In this document: positions 7,930 to 17,426 of the stretch, piece after piece
How the letters are laid out: the number at the start of each line of letters is the position of its first letter
How positions within the stretch are numbered: position 1 is the first letter of the stretch
From: Ruminococcus_C callidus
Lineage (GTDB): Bacteria > Bacillota > Clostridia > Oscillospirales > Ruminococcaceae
Length of the DNA stretch: 64,000 nt
Direction of reading: 5' to 3'
Assembly: GCF_049562855.1 (NCBI RefSeq)
Contig: NZ_CP186925.1
Span: 2,046,001-2,110,000, forward strand
The notes under the pieces: model-generated
What the model was told of the DNA's origin: nothing
Databases searched by the model: none
What the model saw: only the letters and a program-made list of their open reading frames with translations
Translations under genes and position numbers: made by a program

Positions 7930-9927
7930 TTACTTTCTGCCCAGCACGAAGTCCCAAGTCGGATTCTTGCCTGCACCCTGCAGGGCAACGTAGTAAAGGA
8001 TATAGTACACGTCGGTGGAATCTACCGAGCCGTCACCGTCAATATCGGCAGCGGCGATCTGGTCGGCGGTGAGATTGCTGGACATGCCTGCACCACGGTA
8101 TGCCACACAGAGCATGGCTTCGAATACATCGTTGGTGTCGAGCACGCCGTCGCCGGAAGCGTCACCCTTTGCAGCTGTCGGAGCCGTTGTGGTAGTGGTT
8201 GCAGTCGTTGCGGTTGTTGCTGTGGTGGTGTTGGTGGTAGTTGTTGTAGTTGTAGCTGTAGTTTCTGCGGTGGTGGTTGTGGTTTCGGTGGTGGTAGCAG
8301 CTGTTGTGGTTGATGTGGTGGTCTGCTCTGTGGTAGTCTGTTCTGTTGTGGATTCTGTGGTGGTCGTGGTAGTTGTTGTCGTTGTTGTGGTGGTAGTGGT
8401 GGTTGTAGTAGTCGTTGTGGTAGTTGTCATGATAGGCTGACCGGGAATCTGTTCGTTGGGATCCCAGTTATAGTGGTGTTCTGCACCACCAAGAGCACCT
8501 ACACCCGGAATATCATTCCACTCCTCCTCAGAGCCTGTATAGTACACGTCCGTCAGTTTATCACAGCGGTTAAAACAAAGGGTATTGATTTTTGAGAGTC
8601 CCTTATAAAACAAAATGCTTTCCAGGCTAGTGCAGAAATAGAACGTACCGTCCTTCAAGGTCAAAACATTTTCCGGAATCGCAATAAATTTCAGAGCGGT
8701 ACAGCCATAAAAAGCGTTATTTTCTATGCTCATAACGCTGTTCGGAAGATAAATGTATTCCAGTTTGCTGCACATATTGAAAATATTATCGCCGATAAAA
8801 GTGACGGAATCCGGAATAACAATACTTGTCAGTCCATCGCATTTGGCAAAGGCAGAACCGCAAATGTCGGTTACGTTCCCCGGAATTGTGATCTCTGTGA
8901 GTGCATCACAATTCTGAAATGCACCACCTCCGATTTTCTGTAGGCTGTTCGGCAATTTCACATCTTTTAAGCTGCCGCAGTTGGAAAATGTGCCGTCTGC
9001 CAATTCAGTGAATCCCTCCGGAATTTCCGCGGAAGTCAGAGAAGAACAACTGGAAAATACTTCTTTTCCTGTACTTGTCAGACCGTTCGGCAAAGTCACC
9101 TGCACCAATCCGGAACAATTATAGAATGCATTGGCACCCATACTTGTCAGACCTTCCGGAAAAGTTATCTGTTCCAATCCGGAACAACTATAGAATGCAC
9201 CTTCGCCGATCGTTGTCAGACCATCCGGCAGCGATATCTGCTGTAATTTCGAACAGTTTTTGAATGCACGATACTCGATGGAAGTGACAGAATCCGGAAT
9301 TTCCACAGAGGTCAAAGCAGAGCAATCCGAAAACATACTTTCGCTGATGCTTGTCAAGCCATTGGGCAAGGTCACCTGTTTCAGCTTGCTGCAAGATGCA
9401 AATACACCATTTCCTATCGTGGCAACAGAATCCGGAAGTGCCAGTTCCGTTAAAGCACTGCACTGGTTAAATGCCGATTCACCAATTTCGGTCAGATTTT
9501 CCGAAAGGGTAATGCTTGTCAATTCGTTACAGCCTGAAAAAGCAAACGTTCCGATTGTTTTTACACCATTTCCCATGTCCACACTTCTCAAATGACTACA
9601 GTCATTAAAAGCACGGCTTTCGATCGTGGTCACACTATCCGGCAATGTCACTTTCAGCAATTTGGACTTTGAGGACAATGCACGTTCTGCAATCGTTGTA
9701 ACCGGCTTTCCCTCGATCTCCGACGGAACGGTGACTGAAGTCACATCATCACAGCCTGTGATAGCCACCTCTGTACTGTCGTTGATCAGTTGGTAAGTCA
9801 ACCCGTCTGCAGATTCCGCACTTGCCGCAATGGACACCCGCGGCAAAGCAACCTGCACTGCCGGCAATGCTCCGACACACAAGGTCGCCGCCGTCAAAGC
9901 GGCTAAAATTTTTCCGATTTTCTTCAA
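7930..9927 (-). CDS. Secreted leucine-rich repeat protein with C-terminal dockerin
   Basis: A 665-residue exported protein: signal peptide (1-37), about 17 BspA/LRR_5 repeats of 23 residues (about 55-480, pattern LxxIxLPxxVxxIGxxAFxxC), a Thr-rich linker (about 490-590) with a long unbroken Thr run, and a type I dockerin (about 590-655) with two calcium loops (DASGDGVLDTND and DIDGDGSVDSTD). It has no catalytic domain. It would be fixed on a cellulosome scaffoldin through the dockerin, where LRRs suggest protein or surface binding. Single-gene unit ending in repeat B and a terminator. Confidence 0.93.
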   Translation of the reverse strand: MKKIGKILAALTAATLCVGALPAVQVALPRVSIAASAESADGLTYQLINDSTEVAITGCDDVTSVTVPSEIEGKPVTTIAERALSSKSKLLKVTLPDSVTTIESRAFNDCSHLRSVDMGNGVKTIGTFAFSGCNELTSITLSENLTEIGESAFNQCSALTELALPDSVATIGNGVFASCSKLKQVTLPNGLTSISESMFSDCSALTSVEIPDSVTSIEYRAFKNCSKLQQISLPDGLTTIGEGAFYSCSGLEQITFPEGLTSMGANAFYNCSGLVQVTLPNGLTSTGKEVFSSCSSLTSAEIPEGFTELADGTFSNCGSLKDVKLPNSLQKIGGGAFQNCDALTEITIPGNVTDICGSAFAKCDGLTSIVIPDSVTFIGDNIFNMCSKLEYIYLPNSVMSIENNAFYGCTALKFIAIPENVLTLKDGTFYFCTSLESILFYKGLSKINTLCFNRCDKLTDVYYTGSEEEWNDIPGVGALGGAEHHYNWDPNEQIPGQPIMTTTTTTTTTTTTTTTTTTTTTTTTESTTEQTTTEQTTTSTTTAATTTETTTTTAETTATTTTTTTNTTTATTATTATTTTTAPTAAKGDASGDGVLDTNDVFEAMLCVAYRGAGMSSNLTADQIAAADIDGDGSVDSTDVYYILYYVALQGAGKNPTWDFVLGRK

Positions 9928-10000
9928 CTTTATTTACTCCTCTCACAAATTTTCCATGATACGAACGTATATCTTTCCAATATATATGCTAGCATTTTCT

Positions 10001-10029
10001 ATTATACTGCAAAAAAGAAAAAGAAAGAA
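10001..10029 (-). promoter_or_regulatory. Possible promoter of the LRR-dockerin gene
   Basis: Minus strand TATAAT at 10006-10001; the -35 position holds only TTCTTT, so the assignment is weak. The rest of 9928-10080 is AT-rich with no other feature seen. Confidence 0.4.
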
Positions 10030-10082
10030 ACGACTTTTTGAGAATATTCTGTGAATTATGAAATTTATGTTGCTGCAAATGC

Positions 10083-10135
10083 AAAAAACAACCCTGTACA
10101 AAGCCATAAAACAGGTTTTGTACAGGGTTGCTTTT
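10083..10135. terminator. Bidirectional intrinsic terminator of the mannan operon
   Basis: A 14-bp perfect stem (10089-10102 with 10117-10130) with A-run before and TTTT after. It ends the minus-strand mannan operon after repeat copy C. Confidence 0.9.
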
Positions 10136-10170
10136 CTTTAAGAGAGGAATATTTTTGAAAGGGATTGCCT

Positions 10171-10347
10171 AAGGCAATACCGCACAAAGAGCGTCTGGCG
10201 ACTTTGCACGCCATCTGCTTGCAAATTTCTCGTCATATTTCACAAAAATGCTCGTGAATACATCAAGTATTCACTCCGCTTTTTGTTTCATCTGACGAAA
10301 AATTTGACGACGCATCTGTCGCACAATCTTTGTGCGGTATTGCCCTA
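10171..10347. repeat. Interspersed 3'-UTR palindromic repeat, copy C (variant)
   Basis: About 177 bp with inverted ends GGCAATACCGCACAAAGA / TCTTTGTGCGGTATTGCC. The ends differ from copies A, B and D, but the interior matches copy B (GACTTTGCACGCCATCTGCT; GACGACGCATCTG). Lies 4 bp after the mannanase stop. Confidence 0.75.
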
Positions 10348-10351
10348 AAAT

Positions 10352-13129
10352 TTATTCTGCCATTTCCGGCAGGTTGTTGATGATTTGTACCAAGAACCGG
10401 AGCAAAACGGTTGCGTCGTTGGTATCTGTCATGCCGTCGGCATCGCAGTCTGCGTTCTGCCGTGCAGTATCATTCAGGGTTACCACGCCGGCAGTCGCCT
10501 TGTTCAGCAGCACTGCGTCTGTGATGTCTACTCTGCCGTCCAGATTCACATCACCATACAGCACCTGTCCCAGCACTTCGGAAGAAGATGCAGTTGTCTG
10601 AGCTGTAGTTTCTGTGGTGGAGGCAACGGTTTCTGTGGTGCTCTCCGAAGAAGCGATTTCACTTGTGGTGTCTGCCGCAGAGGAAGTGGTTTCTGTTTCT
10701 GTGGTCGTGGTTTCTTCTGTGGTCGTGACTGTGGTTTCGGTCGTGCCGGACTGTCCCAGCACCTGAATGGTCAGAACAACGTCCGGACAAGTGGCAAATG
10801 TCACATGCAGGGTGTGCTTGCCCTCTGTCAGGGTTTCCAGATAGGAGCGATTGAAGCGGAACTGGCTGCCGTTGACAGCGTAATCCGTTCCCTGCTGCAA
10901 TGCATTTCCGTCCTCGGTAATGCCGGTCAGCACATGTCCGTTAGTGATAATGGTAAAGATGATGTCTGTGGGATCCTGCGGATCAAAGGTCGCTTCTGTT
11001 TCTGTTGCTTCTGCATCGGGTACCGTGACCGTACCGTCATGGTACAGACCGATGTCATCGAAATACCATACACCGGTTCCCGGATTGCCGTTCTGTCCGG
11101 TGTAGAGAGAGAATTCTTTCACACCGCTCAGTGTCGGAGTTTCTGCGGCAGTGCCCCATTGCTGCACATAGAAGTCTGAGAACGGGATCTTTACCTCTGT
11201 CCAGCCTTCCTCGGCAGTAACTTTCTGAACGCTCTCCCAGTATGCACCGGCACCGTCCACAAACTGGAATGTAGTTTCGCGGTTACTGCCGTCCGACAGG
11301 ATCCAGAAGCGAATGCCGTCGAAGCCGGTCCAGTCTGCACTGCCCAAGTTCTTGGTAGCACCGCAGTAGCCTGCACCGCCGTCTGTTACGCTGTAGTCGT
11401 ATTTCAGGGCAGCCTTGCCGTTCTTTACATGTTCGGTGTCCAGCGAAAGGGTCAGGCTGTCACCGCTGGAATTCTGCTGATATGCTGCGGCAACTGCTTT
11501 GCTGTCTGCATAGCTTTCGAAGTCGTCGATCACGCTGCGGGACTGTTCCTCCGCAGTGGAATCGTACACGCGAATCAATGCGGTCGGCTGTGCACCCTCG
11601 GTGGTAAGCAGCGTTACCTTGTGATTGCCCAGTTCCAGTGATTGCAGTGCATTTTTCGAAATGGTAACTGTAGTGCCGCTGATGCTGTAGTCGGTGTCAG
11701 CAGTCAGTGCGGTGTCGTCCAGCTGTAGTCCGGAGATGCTGCCCAGTTTGATCGTTGCCTGCAAGGTCACATCTTTCGGGTTCACAATGTCAAAGTCTGC
11801 CTTTTTCGGAGAAACGCTGTTCTGTGCATTGCGGGCATTCATACGCTCTGCATGTGCCATAATGACATCACGTGCATCATTGGTTTTCGGGTAATCCCGA
11901 AAATAAACGGTATAGCCGTCATAGTCCTGATACAGGCTGCCGCCGTCCATGGAAGCCAGCATCCAGTAGTTGGTTCCGGCGAATTCTACGCCCTCGTAGG
12001 TGTTGCCCTCGAAAATGTTGAACCAGTCTGTATAAACATCGGCTCTTTCGCCCTGGTCTTTCCAGCCGAATTCTTCTGCGATCAGCGGCTTATTCATTGC
12101 CGCGGTGTCCTCGCCGTGCTTCTTGAACCAGAATTCGCCCTGCTCCTTGGTCAGTCCCCACTGGTCGCAGTACACATGCAGAGTGCCGAAGTCAATATCC
12201 GGAATCGAGGTCAGCTGTAAATAGTCCATACCGGAGCTGCCGTGGTATACATACTTGTGGTCGCCCTCCGGAAAATCGTTGTAACCATAGTTATAGAAGC
12301 CTTCGTCACCAACAGCCAGCATGTGGTTGTCGTCGATAGACTTCACATAGGCACTCATTTCGGTTGCCCACTTTACAACGGTGTTGTTTTCACAGCCCGC
12401 ATCGGATTCACAGCGAGGTTCATTCGCCAGTTCCCATGAGAAGATCGTGGGATCGTCCTTGTACTTTACGCCGGTATATACGTTCTCATGATTGAGCAGT
12501 GTCTTGATGTAATCCTTATACCAGCCCTTAATGGTTTCATTGGTGTAGAAGTCATCGTGACCGCTGACATTTTCCCCTGCCAGCTTTGCCCACTGGACAT
12601 ACTGTCCCATGCCGCCGAATGCTTCCCAGTTATTTGTAAAGGTGATCAGCAGTTTGATACCTTCCTGCTCTGCCTTGTACAGTGCATAGTCCAGCTTCTG
12701 CAAGCCGTCCTCGCCTTCGTTGACGACCGGTCTGCCCAGATCGGCATCGAAATACTGATAGTACACGCCTTCCTTTTCGCCGGAGCCATCTACGTTGTCG
12801 GTGAATACGGTGTAACCTTTATCAGAAACCTTATCCGTTTTCACACCGGCATCTAAGTTGCCCCATGTGCGGACAACTTTCAGTCCCATTTCTGCGGCAT
12901 CTTCCAGCACTGCATCTACGCTTTCCTTCGGCTTGAAGTTCAGATAGTAGTTATTGGTGCCGGCATAGTAGAATGTAGAGCCATCCAGCATGAACTGGGT
13001 GCCGTTGGTGGTAACGAATCCGCTGCGGGTATCAGCTGCATTTACGGTGAATGATGATGCAAACGGCATCATTACGGTGCTGCAGCCGAGAACGACACTG
13101 CTGATTGCTGCGATCCATTTCTTCTTCAT
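10352..13129 (-). CDS. Secreted GH5 beta-mannanase with CBM and dockerin
   Basis: A 925-residue exported modular enzyme that cuts beta-1,4-mannan. Order: signal peptide (1-31); GH5, most like subfamily 7 (about 35-435) with acid/base E237 in WELANEP and nucleophile E353 in IAEEFG; an X2-like Ig module (445-522); a CBM11-like beta-sandwich (534-695); a second X2-like module (713-790); a Ser/Thr/Glu linker (792-852); type I dockerin (858-920). It is last in the seven-gene mannan operon and supplies the mannooligosaccharides the importer and phosphorylases use. Substrate is inferred from subfamily and operon. Confidence 0.93.
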   Translation of the reverse strand: MKKKWIAAISSVVLGCSTVMMPFASSFTVNAADTRSGFVTTNGTQFMLDGSTFYYAGTNNYYLNFKPKESVDAVLEDAAEMGLKVVRTWGNLDAGVKTDKVSDKGYTVFTDNVDGSGEKEGVYYQYFDADLGRPVVNEGEDGLQKLDYALYKAEQEGIKLLITFTNNWEAFGGMGQYVQWAKLAGENVSGHDDFYTNETIKGWYKDYIKTLLNHENVYTGVKYKDDPTIFSWELANEPRCESDAGCENNTVVKWATEMSAYVKSIDDNHMLAVGDEGFYNYGYNDFPEGDHKYVYHGSSGMDYLQLTSIPDIDFGTLHVYCDQWGLTKEQGEFWFKKHGEDTAAMNKPLIAEEFGWKDQGERADVYTDWFNIFEGNTYEGVEFAGTNYWMLASMDGGSLYQDYDGYTVYFRDYPKTNDARDVIMAHAERMNARNAQNSVSPKKADFDIVNPKDVTLQATIKLGSISGLQLDDTALTADTDYSISGTTVTISKNALQSLELGNHKVTLLTTEGAQPTALIRVYDSTAEEQSRSVIDDFESYADSKAVAAAYQQNSSGDSLTLSLDTEHVKNGKAALKYDYSVTDGGAGYCGATKNLGSADWTGFDGIRFWILSDGSNRETTFQFVDGAGAYWESVQKVTAEEGWTEVKIPFSDFYVQQWGTAAETPTLSGVKEFSLYTGQNGNPGTGVWYFDDIGLYHDGTVTVPDAEATETEATFDPQDPTDIIFTIITNGHVLTGITEDGNALQQGTDYAVNGSQFRFNRSYLETLTEGKHTLHVTFATCPDVVLTIQVLGQSGTTETTVTTTEETTTTETETTSSAADTTSEIASSESTTETVASTTETTAQTTASSSEVLGQVLYGDVNLDGRVDITDAVLLNKATAGVVTLNDTARQNADCDADGMTDTNDATVLLRFLVQIINNLPEMAE

Positions 13130-13163
13130 TTTGGTTCCTCCTCATAATAATTCCAAAAGAGTG

Positions 13164-14339
13164 TTATCCCTGTTGATGCATAAATTCCAGATTCCGGTCG
13201 ATCAGATCACACCGCTGCTTGACACAATCGGCACTGCGAAGCGGGTCCTGCGGGGTGTGAAAGGCGTAATCCAACAGTCGCTTGATGTCGGTAGTGGCAA
13301 CGTGCAACCGTGTGTCTGATGATGCATAATAAATGTATACCGTGCCGTCCGGACGAACGATCGCACCGTTGGTGAACACCACGTTGGAAACATCGCCCAC
13401 CCGTTCTCCGCCCAGCGGAGCCAGAAAATAGCCAGACGGTTCGGCAATCACTTTCCACGGCTCGTGCAGGTCTGTGACAAATACATACAATACGTAGCGA
13501 AGTCCCGCTGCCGTATTCCGCACGCCGTGTGCCAGATGCAGCCAGCCCTGTTCCGTTTCGATAGGCACCGCACCGGCTCCGTTTTTGGATTCGGTAATGG
13601 TGTGATACTTCCGCAGGCTGGTCATACGTTCTTCTTCAATCACCGCATGGGTGATGTCCTCTGCCAGTCCGAACCCGATACCGCCGCCGGAACCAGTTTC
13701 AATGAAGCCGTCCATCGGTCTGGTATAAAACGCATACTTCCCGTCTACGAATTTCGGAAGCAGGCAGACGTTCCGCTGCTGGGGGCTTTGCTTGGTCACC
13801 AGATTCGGCAGGCGTTCCCACGTGTTCAAATCCTTGGTGCGGACAATGCCTGCTGCCGCCACTGCCGCTGACAAGTCGGCAGGATCTTTGGCACTGGATT
13901 CAGAACAGAACACGCCGTAGATCCAGCCGTCCTCGTGCTGAGTCAGCCGCATGTCATAGACATTAGTTTCGTCCGGATACAGATCCGGCAGCACAACGGG
14001 CTTTTCCCGAAAGCGAAAATTGTCGATGCCGTTGGTGCTCTCTGCAACCGCAAAGAAGCTTTTGCGGTCATTGCCCTCTACCCGAACCACAAGACAATAC
14101 TTGCCGTTCAGATAAATCGCTCCGGCGTTGAACACTGCGTTGACTCCCAGCCGTTCCAGAAAAAACGGGTTCGTTTCCGGATTCAGATCGTACCGCCAGT
14201 GCAGCGGCACATGGTCACGGGTGAGCACCGGATTTTTCCACCGCAGGTAGATACCATTATAAAAAGAAGATTTCTCATTTTTGCGGCGGAGCAATTCCTC
14301 CTGCTTCTCTTTCTGCCGCAGATATTCAACATGATACAT
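13164..14339 (-). CDS. 4-O-beta-D-mannosyl-D-glucose phosphorylase (GH130_1)
   Basis: A 391-residue cytoplasmic GH130 five-bladed propeller that phosphorolyses mannosyl-glucose to mannose 1-phosphate and glucose. It has the family landmarks RVEGNDRKSFF, YDMRLT and GGGIGFG, and a long N-terminal helix typical of subfamily 1 (the R. albus RaMP1 type). ATG at 14339 follows AGGAGG; that ribosome site lies inside the end of the epimerase gene, which it overlaps by 14 bp. It acts directly after the 2-epimerase, which turns mannobiose into its substrate. Confidence 0.95.
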   Translation of the reverse strand: MYHVEYLRQKEKQEELLRRKNEKSSFYNGIYLRWKNPVLTRDHVPLHWRYDLNPETNPFFLERLGVNAVFNAGAIYLNGKYCLVVRVEGNDRKSFFAVAESTNGIDNFRFREKPVVLPDLYPDETNVYDMRLTQHEDGWIYGVFCSESSAKDPADLSAAVAAAGIVRTKDLNTWERLPNLVTKQSPQQRNVCLLPKFVDGKYAFYTRPMDGFIETGSGGGIGFGLAEDITHAVIEEERMTSLRKYHTITESKNGAGAVPIETEQGWLHLAHGVRNTAAGLRYVLYVFVTDLHEPWKVIAEPSGYFLAPLGGERVGDVSNVVFTNGAIVRPDGTVYIYYASSDTRLHVATTDIKRLLDYAFHTPQDPLRSADCVKQRCDLIDRNLEFMHQQG

Positions 14340-15507
14340 CTGGATTCCTCCTTATGATCTCCATACACATTCTGCCGTTATGATACGGACACTTCCACGG
14401 ATCAACAATCGTCAGCTTTTTCACCGGTTTGCCGGTGATGTCCACTTTCCAGAACCATTCGCTGTTTTCCCGCGAGTCCACCAGCTGCCGCAGAATATAC
14501 TTCCACACTTTCGCGGCAGCTTCTCCGTACTGTTTCTGTTCAGGGTGTTTTTCCAGCATGTGGACAAATCCAACGATCGCCTCTGACTGCACCCACCAGA
14601 TCCGGTCTGTATCTGTCACACCTTTTTCGATTTCGTTGCAGACGGCTTCGCCGTCAAAGCCGCGTTCCAGCACAGACTGTGCCAGCACATCGGTCATGCG
14701 GTGTACCTTTTCAGACAGTGCCGCATCTCCCAGCAGGTCACAGCCCCAGTCCAGCAGCCATGCACTTTCAATATCGTGTCCGTAGCTCTGGAGGTCGATC
14801 AGACTGTGGTAGTCCTTGTCAAAGAATACCTCCTGCCGGCGTTTTTCCGGTTGGAACATATGCTTTCCCCAGATGTCCAGCAGGGCACGCAGTTCTGTTG
14901 CCACTTCCGGTGCCTGCGTCGCCTGATACAGTCCGCTGTAGCCTTCAAAAACATGGAGCAGGGTGTTCATGGTACGCTCTGCCATAACACCGTTTTCGGA
15001 AAGCTTTTCGTTAGATTCCGGATTCCAGAAACGGTCATAGGCTTCTCCATAGCCGCCTGCATCGCGGCAATGGTTTTCCACGCACTGAAGCAACTGATTC
15101 GCCGCAAACAACGCCTCCGGATTTCCGGTCAGCCGATAATAAGCAGACAGGGCGTAGATCGCAAACGCCTGATTGTAAGTGTGCTTGGTGGTGTCCAGCG
15201 GTTTTCCATCAAAAGTCACCGACCAGTACACGCCGCCGGCTTTGCGATCCATGCAGTACCGCATCAGAAACCGGTACGCATGATCTGCCGCCTGCCGCAG
15301 GTCCGGACGTTTCAGCAGCATTGCCGCTTCGGAAAAAAACCAGAGGATCCGGCTGTTAAGAATACAGCCCTTTTCGGCTTTTTCATTCCGCCGCAGGTTC
15401 AGATCCACATAACTGACAAACCCGCCATAATGATCGTCCTGCAGCGACAGCCAGAACGGAATAATTTTTTGTTCCAGCATCATTTGCACTTCTGCGGTCA
15501 GTTTCAT
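14326..15507 (-). CDS. Cellobiose 2-epimerase
   Basis: A 393-residue (alpha/alpha)6-barrel enzyme of the AGE superfamily that interconverts mannobiose and mannosyl-glucose (also cellobiose and glucosyl-mannose). Motifs seen include NSRILWFFSEA, HTYNQAFAIYALS and the late WKCPYHNGRMCMEI with the catalytic His. ATG at 15507 has AGGAGG 7 bases upstream; the in-frame ATG at 15531 overlaps no ribosome site and is rejected. Sits between the two GH130 genes, so it links import of mannobiose to GH130_1 phosphorolysis. Confidence 0.96.
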   Translation of the reverse strand: MKLTAEVQMMLEQKIIPFWLSLQDDHYGGFVSYVDLNLRRNEKAEKGCILNSRILWFFSEAAMLLKRPDLRQAADHAYRFLMRYCMDRKAGGVYWSVTFDGKPLDTTKHTYNQAFAIYALSAYYRLTGNPEALFAANQLLQCVENHCRDAGGYGEAYDRFWNPESNEKLSENGVMAERTMNTLLHVFEGYSGLYQATQAPEVATELRALLDIWGKHMFQPEKRRQEVFFDKDYHSLIDLQSYGHDIESAWLLDWGCDLLGDAALSEKVHRMTDVLAQSVLERGFDGEAVCNEIEKGVTDTDRIWWVQSEAIVGFVHMLEKHPEQKQYGEAAAKVWKYILRQLVDSRENSEWFWKVDITGKPVKKLTIVDPWKCPYHNGRMCMEIIRRNPDVSC

Positions 15508-15539
15508 GCCCATCCCTCCTATTGTTGGCATATCTGCAA

Positions 15540-16559
15540 TTATCGTCTGCCCTCGCTGCAGTCATCATCACAAGCCGCATCATGGGACTGAATGTATTCG
15601 ACTACAGTCTGTACATCAGTAAACGCCAGACCCACATAGCTGTCTGCACAGCCATAGTAAATCGCAATTCTGCCGGTGTCGCCGTCCTGCAGGGTGGCAC
15701 AGGGGAAACAAACGTTCGGCACAAAGCCACGTTCTTCGTACCACTGTTCCGGCGTCAGCAGGAAGTTCTCACAGCGGTATTTCACCCTGGACGGTTCGTC
15801 CAAATCCAGAATGGCACCGCCGATGCTGTAGACGAATCCGTTACAGGTATTGGTAACACCATGGTAGAACAACAGCCAGCCCTCACTGGTTTCGATTGGT
15901 GCTGCTCCGCCGCCAATTTTGGTGTTTTCCCACCAGCGGCTGCTCTTGCCCATAACATGGCGGTGGTGTCCCCAGTATTCCATGTCTTTGCTTTCGCTCA
16001 GGAAGATGTCCCCGAATGGGGTGTGTCCGCTGTCACTGGGACGGGACAGCATCAGATATTTGTCGTTGACCTTTCGCGGGAACAATACCGCGTTCCGGTT
16101 AAACGGCAGGAACGGATTTTCTACCCGCACAAATGTCCGGAAATCGGTCGTCTTTGCCATGCCGATCGCTGCACCATATGCGTCCTGACACCAGATGACA
16201 TAATAGGTTCCGTCCACTTCTACCAGTCGGGGATCGTATGCGTAGATCGGCTGAAACGGCTCGCCGTTCTCATCTACAAACTGGATCTTATCCGGTTCGA
16301 ACTCCCAGTGGATTCCGTCGCGGCTTCTGCCGAAGTAGATAAACGGAATGCCGTTCACCTGCTCTCCGCGGAACACACCCACATAGGCACCCTGATAGGG
16401 AATCACAGCACTATTAAATATGCGGGCAACATCGGGAATCGGATTGCGGGAAATGATAGGGTTTTCGGTATAACGCCACACCGGTGCAGAACAGTTTCCC
16501 GGTCGGTTCTGCCACGGAATATTCGGCAGGCTGGCTGCCTGTGTCAAAGTCGGGTTCAT
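15540..16559 (-). CDS. Beta-1,4-mannooligosaccharide phosphorylase (GH130_2)
   Basis: A 339-residue cytoplasmic GH130 propeller of the RaMP2 type, which removes mannose 1-phosphate from mannooligosaccharides of three or more units. Landmarks are RIFNSAVIPY, the YAYDPRLVEVDG segment with the catalytic Asp, and GGGAAPIETSEGWLLFYHG. It lacks the long N-terminal helix of GH130_1, as expected for subfamily 2. ATG follows AGGAGG. It is fourth in the operon, after the transporter genes, so oligosaccharides are shortened right after uptake. Confidence 0.95.
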   Translation of the reverse strand: MNPTLTQAASLPNIPWQNRPGNCSAPVWRYTENPIISRNPIPDVARIFNSAVIPYQGAYVGVFRGEQVNGIPFIYFGRSRDGIHWEFEPDKIQFVDENGEPFQPIYAYDPRLVEVDGTYYVIWCQDAYGAAIGMAKTTDFRTFVRVENPFLPFNRNAVLFPRKVNDKYLMLSRPSDSGHTPFGDIFLSESKDMEYWGHHRHVMGKSSRWWENTKIGGGAAPIETSEGWLLFYHGVTNTCNGFVYSIGGAILDLDEPSRVKYRCENFLLTPEQWYEERGFVPNVCFPCATLQDGDTGRIAIYYGCADSYVGLAFTDVQTVVEYIQSHDAACDDDCSEGRR

Positions 16560-16574
16560 ATATATTGCCTCCTA

Positions 16575-17426
16575 TTATTCCTTTACAGCACCCATTGCCA
16601 TGCCGCTGTAGATCTGTTTCTGACAAAACAGGAAAATAATCAGAATCGGAATCATGGTGATAATTACGCCGGCACAGATATACTGATACTGGCTGCCCAT
16701 AGGTCCGGTGAATGTGTACAAAGAAGTGGATACCACCTGATACAGGTTCTTGTCCTGCAAGTACAGGTTTGCCATATAGTATTCGTTGTAGGTGCCGACA
16801 CCTTTCAGAATCGCACTGGTAACGATCGCCGGTTTCAGCAGCGGCAGCAGGATTCGGAAGAATACGCCGAAATAACTGCAACCGTCCAGAATTGCCGCCT
16901 CGTCCAGTGTCTTTGGCAAATTCTCGAAAAACTGCAAAAAGATATAAATGGCGATAACATCAGTCCCCAGCATCAAGAAAATATAGCCGTAAAGCGTATT
17001 GACCAGATGCAGAACCGTCATGATCTGATAGACGGTGACCTGTGTGGCAATTCCCGGGATCAGTGCCGCAACCATGAACAGATTGCGAATCAGATGATTG
17101 CCGCGGAACTGGAATCGGTTCAGCACATACGCCAGCATGGCGGAAATCATGGTACTGCCCACCAGCACACAAACCAGAATCAGAAAGCTGTTGAGAAACG
17201 CTTTTCCCATGTCTGCCTTTTCCCATGCCACCTTGAAATTCTCAAAGTTCAGCCAGCTTTCCGGCAGTGTCATAACACTGGTCGTGCGGTATTCTTCATC
17301 GTTTTTAAATGCCGTTGTCACACAGCTGACGATCGGCACCAGTGCACAGAATGCACCCAGCAGCAGAATCGCATACTGTAGAATCTGCTTCGGCAGTTTT
17401 TTTAGAAAGACGTGTCCCTGTTTCAT
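16575..17426 (-). CDS. ABC sugar transporter permease (MalG type)
   Basis: A 283-residue inner-membrane permease with six predicted helices and the EAA loop near the C-terminal third (ENLPKTLDEAAILDGCSYFGVFFRILLPLL). It belongs to the CUT1 oligosaccharide family and pairs with the adjacent MalF-type permease, overlapping it by 4 bp (ATGA). With the upstream binding protein it should import mannobiose or longer mannooligosaccharides. No ATPase gene is present here; CUT1 systems of Firmicutes often share an MsmK-type ATPase encoded elsewhere. Confidence 0.93.
   Translation of the reverse strand: MKQGHVFLKKLPKQILQYAILLLGAFCALVPIVSCVTTAFKNDEEYRTTSVMTLPESWLNFENFKVAWEKADMGKAFLNSFLILVCVLVGSTMISAMLAYVLNRFQFRGNHLIRNLFMVAALIPGIATQVTVYQIMTVLHLVNTLYGYIFLMLGTDVIAIYIFLQFFENLPKTLDEAAILDGCSYFGVFFRILLPLLKPAIVTSAILKGVGTYNEYYMANLYLQDKNLYQVVSTSLYTFTGPMGSQYQYICAGVIITMIPILIIFLFCQKQIYSGMAMGAVKE

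Noticed and set aside
8015..8440. Val-rich plus-strand frame
   Set aside because: It is the antisense of the Thr-rich linker of the LRR-dockerin gene.
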